A program made the position numbers and the translations under genes. A stretch of DNA of 64,000 nt from the NCBI RefSeq assembly GCF_007671685.1, contig NZ_VCNL01000002.1, positions 124,001 through 188,000 of the forward strand. Reading direction: 5' to 3'. Origin of the DNA: Halorubrum salsamenti. Its GTDB lineage: Archaea > Halobacteriota > Halobacteria > Halobacteriales > Haloferacaceae. Positions 58,305 to 64,000 of this stretch are shown here, piece by piece. The notes beneath the pieces are model-generated. The model had not been told where the DNA came from and searched no databases. It saw nothing but the letters and a program-made list of their open reading frames with translations. The number at the start of each line of letters is the position of its first letter. The stretch's first letter is position 1.

Positions 58305-59246
58305 ATGCAGACCCACATCGTGCCGGTCGGGTTCGACTACGACCGCATGATCGCCCCGCTCATCCGGGACCAGTTCGACGTCGACCGGGTGATCCTCTTG
58401 GAGGGGACGGTCGGCAGCGAGGCCAACGTCGAGTACTCGCGCAACATCGCGCGCAAGCTCGAACAGGACTTCCGGAACCTGCTCGGTGCGGAGACGGTCC
58501 GCGAGCGGTTGGACGACGTGTACGACTACGACGCCGCCTTCGAGCGCGCCTACGACCTGATCAACGCGGAGCTGGACCGGGACGAGGGAGTCGCGGACTC
58601 CGACAAACGCGAGGTGTGGGTGAACCTCTGTTCGATGCCCCGGCCCGTCTCCTTCGCGTTCGCGACCGCGGCCCACTCGATCATGGTCGAGCGGCAGGAC
58701 GACCGCGACCGCATCCACACCTACTACACCGCCCCGGAGAAGTACCTGGAGACCGAGCTCGCCGAGGAGCTCCGGGCGACGCGAGACCTCCTGCGAGACC
58801 TGGTCGAGGAGGAGGCCGTCGACGACGCGGTGGACGCCGACCGCATCGCCGACCGCCTCACGAGCACCACCGACCTGCTCGCGGAGTTCGACGAGCGCGG
58901 CACCACCATCGGCGCGAAGCGCATCGGCGACAGCCACGTGATCGAGCTGCCGGTCGCCTCCTTCCAGAACGTCAAGCCGTTCGAGGAGCTCGTCCTCTTC
59001 ACCCTCGGCGAGCACGGCGAGTTCGAGTCGGTCTCCGAGCTTGCCGAGACGCTAGCAGACGACCTCAACGAGGAGTACACCGACTCGTTCCGCTCGAAGG
59101 TGATCTACAACGTCGACCGGCTCGGCCCCGGCGGCAAGGGATACATCGAGCGCGAGGAGCGGGGGAAGTCCTACCGGACCACTCTCTCCCGGATCGGCCA
59201 GCTGTGGGTGCGAGCGCACGCCGACGAGGACCGGGATTTGGCGTAA
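58305..59246 (+). CDS. HFX_2341-type (DUF6293) transcriptional regulator, CARF-like plus winged helix
   Basis: A 313-residue haloarchaeal protein. The N-terminal 130 residues start THIVPVGFDYDRMIAPLIRD, and include VDRVILLEG and EVWVNLCSMPRPVSFAFATA. This Rossmann-like order resembles the CARF domains that bind cyclic oligonucleotides. The middle is an acidic helical linker (about 150-205). The C-terminal 100 residues look like a winged helix: FEELVLFTLGEHGEFESVSE, then SFRSKVIYNVDRLGPGGKGY and ERGKSYRTTLSRIGQLW. The layout parallels Csa3 regulators, but no CRISPR genes are nearby. The targets are unknown. Confidence 0.82.
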   Translation: MQTHIVPVGFDYDRMIAPLIRDQFDVDRVILLEGTVGSEANVEYSRNIARKLEQDFRNLLGAETVRERLDDVYDYDAAFERAYDLINAELDRDEGVADSDKREVWVNLCSMPRPVSFAFATAAHSIMVERQDDRDRIHTYYTAPEKYLETELAEELRATRDLLRDLVEEEAVDDAVDADRIADRLTSTTDLLAEFDERGTTIGAKRIGDSHVIELPVASFQNVKPFEELVLFTLGEHGEFESVSELAETLADDLNEEYTDSFRSKVIYNVDRLGPGGKGYIEREERGKSYRTTLSRIGQLWVRAHADEDRDLA

Positions 59247-59261
59247 TACTCGTTAGGTCTG

Positions 59262-59670
59262 GTCGTTTATTTTTAAGTGATCGTTGCTGGCGGATCGACG
59301 GTGAACGCCACCGAAGCTCCAGCCGCTCGGCGATACGCGATCGACGACGCTGCGGCGAACACCGCCAAAGCCCCAGTCGCGATTCCCGCTCGCTCCGCTC
59401 GCAGGAATCGCGACTGCCCCTTTGAGTCCCACCCTGACCGCAACCGCACCGGAGCCTCACACCTCCCCAGCCTCGTCACCGGACTGCGTCCGGTTGCAAG
59501 CGAGAGCTCCGCTCTCGCCCTGTCGCTGGCGGCGATCGCCGCCAGCGACTCCCTCGCGCGTGCTCTCGCCGGCGGCTTCGCCGCCGGCTGTCAGAGGGAC
59601 CTTCGGTCCCTCACTACTCGCGGCCGCCGATGGCGGCCGCTTGCAGGCACGCGCCACTGCGACTGATTTA
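59262..59670 (-). repeat. Mosaic intergenic hairpin repeat, copy R6 (full, minus orientation)
   Basis: Block A is at 59441-59474, block B at 59410-59429 and block C in two copies (59296-59326 and 59352-59380). The stem slot next to A is ACCGGAC-TGC-GTCCGGT (59478-59494), unlike any other copy. The B-to-C centre is reduced to one stem, GATTCCCGCTCG/CGAGCGGGAATC-like. The outer arm carries the GGCGGC-TTCG-CCGCC stem (from 59571) and AGGGACC-TTCG-GTCCCT (59592-59609) also found in R1. TTTATTTTTAAG (59265-59276) at the left edge may also end transcription of the upstream gene. Confidence 0.75.
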
Positions 59671-59682
59671 TCAGTACCGTGA

Positions 59683-59708
59683 CCGTCCCGTTTTTATTCG
59701 TGGGACGG
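59683..59708 (+). promoter_or_regulatory. cofH promoter with inverted repeat around the TATA box
   Basis: CCGTCCC (59683-59689) and GGGACGG (59702-59708) are exact reverse complements separated by 12 bases that hold the TTTTTATT box (59691-59698). The ATG is 24-31 bases after the box. An operator overlapping TATA is a usual site for a repressor. Confidence 0.6.
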
Positions 59709-59721
59709 GGAGACACACGCG

Positions 59722-61149
59722 ATGAATCCGGCGCGGGACCCCGACGCGACAGACCGCGACGCCGCCGACCTCGACGGCGACTTCGGCTTCGCCGAGCCGT
59801 CGACCGACCAGTCGTTCGAGAACGCGCTCGCGAAGGCCCGCGACGGAACCCGCCTCTCCGTCGACGACGCGACCGAACTGCTCGCCACCGGCACCGACAC
59901 CGAGGGGATCGACCCGGTCCGGAAGGAGGCGGTCCTCGAACTCGCCGACCGCCGGCGCCGCGAGGAGGTCGGCGACGAGGTCACCTTCGTCGCCAACCTC
60001 AACAACAACGTCACGACCGCCTGTAACACGGGCTGTCTGTTCTGTAACTTCAAGGACTCCGCGCACGCCTTCGAGGCCGACAGCGACGCCGACCACGCGG
60101 GGTTCACGAAGACGCCCGTCGAGTCCCGCGCGATCGTCGAGGACGCCCTCGACATGGGCGTCTACGAGGTGTGCTCGGTCTCGGGGCTCCACCCCGCGCT
60201 CGCGCTCAACGAGGAGCACCACGAGGTCCTCCGCTCGTACGACGACCCCGAGAGCGCGGTGAACTACAAGCCGCCGTCGGCGTACGCCACGGACCCGGGC
60301 ACCTACGTCGACCAGATCGAGGCGATGTCGGTCGGCGGGATCCACGTCCACTCGATGACGCCGGAGGAGGCGTACCACGCCGCCCGCGGCACCGACTGGA
60401 ACTACGAGACTGTGTACCGCGAACTGGCCGAAGCCGGCCTCGACTCCGCGCCCGGCACCGCCGCGGAGATCCTCGTCGACGAGGTCCGCGACGTGATCTG
60501 TCCGGGGAAGATCCGCACCGACGACTGGGTCGCGGCGATGGAGGGCGCGATGGCGGCGGGGCTCGACACCACGGCGACGATGATGTACGGCCACGTGGAG
60601 ACGGTCGCCCACCGCGCGGAACACCTCGGGGTGATCCGCGACCTGCAGGACCGCACCGGCGGAATCACGGAGTTCGTCCCGCTCTCCTTCATCCACCAGA
60701 ACACTCCACTCTACCGCCACGGCGTCGTCGAGTCGGGCCCCTCGCGCGACGAGGACGAGCTCGTCGTCGCGGTCGCGCGCCTCTTCCTCGACAACGTCGA
60801 CCACGTGCAGGCCTCGTGGGTGAAGTCGGGCGACGCGCACGGGCTGAAGCTCCTCAACTGCGGCGCCGACGACTTCATGGGCACCATCCTCTCGGAGGAG
60901 ATCACCAAACGCGCCGGCGGCGACTACGGCGAGTTCCGATCGTTCGACGACTACGTCGACATGATCACGGCGATCGGCCGGATCCCGGTCGAGCGTTCGA
61001 CCGACTACCGCACTCGCCGCCGGATCGACCCCGACGACGGCCCCCACGGCCCGAAGCTCGGCCCGCGCGCCGACGGCACGCCGATGCTCCCGGATCGGTC
61101 GGCCGGTGGCTCGGGTCGCGGCGGCGAGTCGGCGGGCGCCGACGACTGA
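59722..61149 (+). CDS. cofH: FO synthase subunit 2, CofH
   Basis: CofH is a radical-SAM enzyme that joins tyrosine-derived and pyrimidine moieties to make FO, the chromophore of coenzyme F420. The 475-residue protein has the radical-SAM cluster motif CNTGCLFCNF (C101, C105, C108). It also shows VCSVSGLHPALALNEEHHEV, GGIHVHSMTPEEAYHAARGT, LPGTAAEIL-like PGTAAEILVDEVRDVICPGK and MMYGHVETVAHRAEHLGV. An acidic N-terminal extension of about 75 residues and a Gly-rich tail are extra. cofG is not in the window. GTP cyclohydrolase III (11.5 kb) supplies an upstream pyrimidine. Confidence 0.95.
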   Translation: MNPARDPDATDRDAADLDGDFGFAEPSTDQSFENALAKARDGTRLSVDDATELLATGTDTEGIDPVRKEAVLELADRRRREEVGDEVTFVANLNNNVTTACNTGCLFCNFKDSAHAFEADSDADHAGFTKTPVESRAIVEDALDMGVYEVCSVSGLHPALALNEEHHEVLRSYDDPESAVNYKPPSAYATDPGTYVDQIEAMSVGGIHVHSMTPEEAYHAARGTDWNYETVYRELAEAGLDSAPGTAAEILVDEVRDVICPGKIRTDDWVAAMEGAMAAGLDTTATMMYGHVETVAHRAEHLGVIRDLQDRTGGITEFVPLSFIHQNTPLYRHGVVESGPSRDEDELVVAVARLFLDNVDHVQASWVKSGDAHGLKLLNCGADDFMGTILSEEITKRAGGDYGEFRSFDDYVDMITAIGRIPVERSTDYRTRRRIDPDDGPHGPKLGPRADGTPMLPDRSAGGSGRGGESAGADD

Positions 61150-61244
61150 ACCCCGATCGTCGGGCCGACACCTCCCCCGAGCGTCTCCAGCGCGCGGGAA
61201 CCACCGGAATACTCTTAATATTGGTAAGCATTAACAAGGACAAC

Positions 61245-61562
61245 ATGCCCGCGTCAGACGCACCGGCTCCCGGCTCGGAGGGAGACGCGTCGTCCGAGGA
61301 CGGCGACGGCGAGTCGGACCGCCCGAGGCTCGTGCTGACCCGCACCGACGAGCGGGTGCTCGCGTACCTCGACGACGCCGGGTCGGATTACCCCGCGTTC
61401 GTCGCGAGCAACACGGGGCTGTACGTCGATCACGTCGAGTCGCGGCTGGACGCGCTCGACGCGGCGGGGCTCGTCGAACGGGTGACGGGCGAAGAGGTCT
61501 TCCGAGTCACCGACGCCGGCCGCGAGGCGCTGCGCGAGGACTGCGCGGCGTGGTCGGACTGA
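61245..61562 (+). CDS. Small winged-helix protein (MarR/PhiH1-like)
   Basis: A 105-residue protein. After an acidic tail (about 1-25), the core is a single winged helix: VLTRTDERVLAYLDDAGSDY, recognition region NTGLYVDHVESRLDALDAAG and wing RVTGEEVFRVTDAGREALRE. It resembles haloarchaeal PhiH1-like repressors. ATG 61245 is supported by the A/T-rich CTCTTAATATTGG (61212-61224) 20-33 bases upstream; the longer open frame upstream overlaps cofH and is spurious. It could regulate cofH or hmgA, its neighbours, but no operator is proven. Confidence 0.8.
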   Translation: MPASDAPAPGSEGDASSEDGDGESDRPRLVLTRTDERVLAYLDDAGSDYPAFVASNTGLYVDHVESRLDALDAAGLVERVTGEEVFRVTDAGREALREDCAAWSD

Positions 61563-61575
61563 CGTTGTTCGGGAG

Positions 61576-62799
61576 TTAGCGTCCGAGGTCCGCGTGCGCC
61601 GACGAGAGGTGTCGGGAGCCGAGCGCCGCGAGCAGGGAGAGCTCGCCGGCGAGCGCGCCCACCGCGATCGCCTCCGCGAGCGCGTCGCCGTTGCTCCCGG
61701 CGGGATCGCCGCCGCCGCGGACGCCGAGGATGTCCAGCCCGGCGGCCTGCGTCGGGAGCTTCGTCCCGCCGCCGACCGTCCCCACTTCGAGGCTCGCGAG
61801 CGACACGGAGAGGTACAGGTCGCCCCCGGGCGTCGCCTCCGCGGTCGTGATCGCGTTCGCCCCCTCGACGACCTGCGCCTCGTCCTGCCCGGTGGCGAGG
61901 AACATCGCCGCGACCGCGTTAGCGACGTGGGCGTTGAAGCCGAGCCCGCCCGCCTTCGCGGAGCCGACGAGGTTCTTCCGGGTGTTGATCTCGGCGATCG
62001 ACTCCGGCGTCGTGTGGAGCCGCTCCTCGACGACCTCGCGGGGTACCTCCACGTCGGCGCTCACGGAGCGCCCGCGCCCCTCGACCGCGTTGATCGCGGC
62101 CGGCTTCTTGTCCGAGCAGAGGTTCCCCGAGAGCGCGACGAGCGAGGCGTCGGTCTCGGCCTCGATCGCGTCGCAGGCCTCGCGGGTCGCGATGGTGACC
62201 ATGTTCATCCCCATCGCGTCCTTCGTGTCGTAGCGGAACCGCAGGTAGACGTTGTTGCCGACGACGTACGGCGTCACGTCGAGCAGCTCGCCGTGGCTCG
62301 TCGTCGACTCGGCGGCCTCCCGGAGCGTCTCCTCGTTGTCCCGGACCCACGAGACGAGCGCCTCCGCCTCGGCCACGTCGGCGACCCGGAAGACGGGCGC
62401 GCGGGTCATCCCGCTCTTCGTCACCCGCGCGGTCGCCCCGCCGGCGTCGTTGACGACCGAGCAGCCGCGGTTGATCGAGGCGACCAGCGCGCCCTCCGTG
62501 GTCGCCATCGGGAGGTAGCGCTCGCCCGAGAGCGCGCCGCCGTCGACCGCGACGGGGCCGGCGACGCCCATCGGCACCTGCACGGCGCCGACCATGTTCT
62601 CGATGTTCGACCCGTGGGCGTCGGCCGCGTCGAACGCGTACTCGCCGAGGGCGTCGACGTCGGCGTCGGCGGTCTCGCTAACGAGGCGGCGCCGGGCCGC
62701 CGCGGCGGTGTCGGCGTCGGCGTGCTCTTCGAGCTCGTGGAAGCGTATCTCGCCGTCGCGGACGCGCTCCGCGAGCGACGCGGGGGTGGCGTCGGTCAT
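61576..62799 (-). CDS. hmgA: Hydroxymethylglutaryl-CoA reductase (NADPH)
   Basis: The 407-residue class I HMG-CoA reductase makes mevalonate for archaeal isoprenoid lipids and carotenoids. Visible motifs are ENMVGAVQVPMGVAGPVAVD (HMG-CoA binding with catalytic Glu), the dimer residues TTEGALVASINRG, the NADPH motif DAMGMNMVTIAT, catalytic Lys in NLCSDKKPAAINAVEGRG, GQDEAQVVEGANAITTAEA and GTVGGGTKLPTQ. The catalytic His is in SSAHADLGR at the end. This is the statin-sensitive enzyme used as resistance marker in haloarchaea. Start ATG 62799. Confidence 0.96.
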   Translation of the reverse strand: MTDATPASLAERVRDGEIRFHELEEHADADTAAAARRRLVSETADADVDALGEYAFDAADAHGSNIENMVGAVQVPMGVAGPVAVDGGALSGERYLPMATTEGALVASINRGCSVVNDAGGATARVTKSGMTRAPVFRVADVAEAEALVSWVRDNEETLREAAESTTSHGELLDVTPYVVGNNVYLRFRYDTKDAMGMNMVTIATREACDAIEAETDASLVALSGNLCSDKKPAAINAVEGRGRSVSADVEVPREVVEERLHTTPESIAEINTRKNLVGSAKAGGLGFNAHVANAVAAMFLATGQDEAQVVEGANAITTAEATPGGDLYLSVSLASLEVGTVGGGTKLPTQAAGLDILGVRGGGDPAGSNGDALAEAIAVGALAGELSLLAALGSRHLSSAHADLGR

Positions 62800-62860
62800 G
62801 TCCGCGTCTCCTCGCGGCGCGTGCTAATGGTTGTCGATTCGGTGGGGGGACTCCAGAACC

Positions 62861-63334
62861 TCAGCGGCCGACGATCCCGGAGAGGCGCTCCCGGAGCGAC
62901 TCGCCGCCGAGTTTGAGGTAGTAGGCGTCGCCGCCGTCCTCGTAGTAGTCGTCGATCCGGCGGACGACCTCGAAGCCGAGGTGTTCGTAGAAGCCGAGCG
63001 CCTCGGTGTTGGTCGTGCGAGCGTGGCAGGTGACCGATCGGTGCTCCTCGGCCACGTCGGCGATGAGCCGCTCGGCGTGGCCGCGCCCCCGGTGATCGGG
63101 GTGGACGGCCAGGAAGAGGACGTAGCCGTCGCGACGCACGGAGGCGAACGCGACGATCTCGTCGTTCTCGACGAGGAGGTGCGTCGTGGCCCGTCGGTAG
63201 GCGTCGACGAAGAACCCGCGTCGCTGTCGGAGGACGCCCTCCTCGGATCGGATCCGCTCTTTGAGTTCCCACGCCTCCGTGGCGTGGTCGGCCTCGCCGG
63301 GCGGTTCCGTCCGCTTTTCCACGTTAACGCTCAC
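62861..63334 (-). CDS. GNAT-family N-acetyltransferase
   Basis: A 157-residue acetyltransferase. The acetyl-CoA motif is FLAVHPDHRGRGHAERLIAD and motif B is HARTTNTEALGFYEHLGFEV. The N-terminal helices (ATEAWELKERIRSEEGVLRQ) precede the usual strand VENDEIVAFASVRR. It ends with a short C-terminal helix LRERLSGIVGR. The acceptor is unknown. It lies 61 bases from the hmgA start on the same strand, so hmgA might be transcribed from its 3' flank; whether they form an operon is unclear. Confidence 0.88.
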   Translation of the reverse strand: MSVNVEKRTEPPGEADHATEAWELKERIRSEEGVLRQRRGFFVDAYRRATTHLLVENDEIVAFASVRRDGYVLFLAVHPDHRGRGHAERLIADVAEEHRSVTCHARTTNTEALGFYEHLGFEVVRRIDDYYEDGGDAYYLKLGGESLRERLSGIVGR

Positions 63335-63469
63335 TGCAGGAAGCTAATACGCCAACGGAATATAACTCCACCGCCACCGGGGACGGTTGCGACGCCAGCC
63401 CGACCCGGTCCGTGGACGCCAGCCCGACGACGGAAGCGTTTTGTCGCGTTCGGTCGTGGATGTCCAGTA

Positions 63470-64000
63470 ATGGACCCGCCCGCAACGGGCCGGCAGCGAC
63501 TCCGTCACGCGTTCCTCACCGGCGTCGCTGTCATCGTTCCCTCCGTCATCACCCTCGCGGTGCTCGGCGTGGTGTTCAACGCGATCTACGACTACCTGGA
63601 CGCGTTCTCGTCGGCGATCGTTCCGGTGTTGCCCGCGGAAACCCTCCCCGTCGGCCGCAAGGTCGCCATCGAGATCGCGACCCCGGTCGTGTTCGTCGCG
63701 TCGATCCTCGCGCTCGGGATCGTCGTCGAGTCGACGCGGTACGGGGAGCTCGCGGTCGAGTACGCTCACTACGGCATCGAACAGATCCCGGGCGTCGGCT
63801 CGGTGTACCAGGGGTTCAGACAGATGAGCGACGCCATGCTGGAGTCGGACACCGGCAACTTCCGGGAGGTCGTCCTCGTCGAGTTCCCGACCGAAGGGAC
63901 CTACGCCCTCGCGTTCGTCACGAGCGAGGCCCCGGCGGCGGTCGCCGACCCCGTCGACGGCGGCGAGATGCGGTCGCTGTTCATGCCCATGGCTCCGAAC
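63470..64000 (+). CDS. DUF502 family membrane protein (5' part, cut by window edge)
   Basis: ATG 63470 opens a frame that runs to the last base, giving 177 residues of a DUF502 protein. It shows the two family helices (FLTGVAVIVPSVITLAVLGV and IEIATPVVFVASILALGIVV), then GELAVEYAHYGIEQIPGVGS and VYQGFRQMSDAML. The soluble part VVLVEFPTEGTYALAFVTSE continues beyond the edge. Plant and bacterial relatives (COV-like) are membrane proteins of unclear function. No conclusion about the C-terminus is possible here. Confidence 0.88.
   Translation, partial: MDPPATGRQRLRHAFLTGVAVIVPSVITLAVLGVVFNAIYDYLDAFSSAIVPVLPAETLPVGRKVAIEIATPVVFVASILALGIVVESTRYGELAVEYAHYGIEQIPGVGSVYQGFRQMSDAMLESDTGNFREVVLVEFPTEGTYALAFVTSEAPAAVADPVDGGEMRSLFMPMAPN

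Noticed and set aside
6614-59670. CRISPR arrays or cas genes near the CARF-like regulator and hairpin repeats
   Set aside because: No regularly spaced direct repeats and no cas protein motifs occur anywhere in the window.

Overview
The window reads as chromosomal DNA of a haloarchaeon, most likely Halorubrum or a close relative. The basis is a very GC-rich composition, strongly acidic proteins, TATA-type promoters placed 25-35 bases before start codons (many apparently leaderless), and many families restricted to or typical of haloarchaea: HalX response regulator, CheF, PitA, amphi-Trp, HFX_2341-type regulator, archaeosine enzymes, halophilic 2Fe-2S ferredoxin and mevalonate HMG-CoA reductase. 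The genus is an inference; no search was run.

Layout. 1-6.5 kb: archaeosine tRNA modification (arcS cut by the window edge, tgtA), a Nif3-like protein, a PfkB sugar kinase, a DHH phosphoesterase and a UspA protein. 7-13.5 kb: PitA (Cld-like plus Abm domains), a UbiA prenyltransferase fused to a carotenoid-cyclase domain, a PadR regulator, two small putative zinc proteins, GTP cyclohydrolase III and a HAD phosphatase. 13.5-19.7 kb: a compact run of DUF92 membrane protein, GNAT, hisI and conserved haloarchaeal proteins, then prs and a zinc-finger protein. 20.1-26.3 kb: a complete Mrp/Mnh Na+/H+ antiporter operon, mnhA to mnhG. 26.5-36.3 kb: ferredoxin, CheF, a heavy-metal-ATPase-like half protein, MOSC protein, proteasome alpha subunit, a MacB-like ABC cassette with a CARDB surface protein, and folA-thyA. 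36.3-38.7 kb is an accessory patch: an intergenic repeat, tRNA-Gly(GCC) with two extra copies of its 3' end, and a TnpB-only insertion sequence with a small ribbon-helix-helix-like gene. 38.7-49.8 kb: enoyl-CoA hydratase, tRNA-Thr(GGT), MutY, hydrolase, a second TnpB element, amphi-Trp protein, HalX regulator, PAN proteasomal ATPase, pyruvoyl arginine decarboxylase and a MetE-like enzyme. 49.8-64 kb: aspartoacylase-like protein, flippase, aldo/keto reductase, TFS, M29 and M48 peptidases, acetamidase, HFX_2341-type regulator, cofH, a small winged-helix protein, HMG-CoA reductase, GNAT and a truncated DUF502 protein.

The most unusual signal is not a gene. Six intergenic regions (6614-7078, 36430-36720, 44750-44920, 47300-47466, 54225-54560, 59262-59670) carry copies of one mosaic repeat. 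Four copies share three conserved blocks in fixed order; two look like internal-deletion derivatives. Between the blocks sit hairpins whose position is kept but whose stem sequence changes with compensating pairs. Many hairpin loops are GCTTCGC/GCGAAGC, and TTATAA motifs lie at the edges. I do not recognise a described element with this structure; it is my main candidate for something undescribed.

Other points of interest are two TnpB proteins in which the usual RuvC-II glutamate is glycine while a glutamate is conserved about 50 residues later, an insertion sequence whose end supplies the stop codon of a hydrolase, the UbiA-cyclase fusion, a CARF-like regulator away from any CRISPR locus, and a 37-residue gene with its own TATA box.
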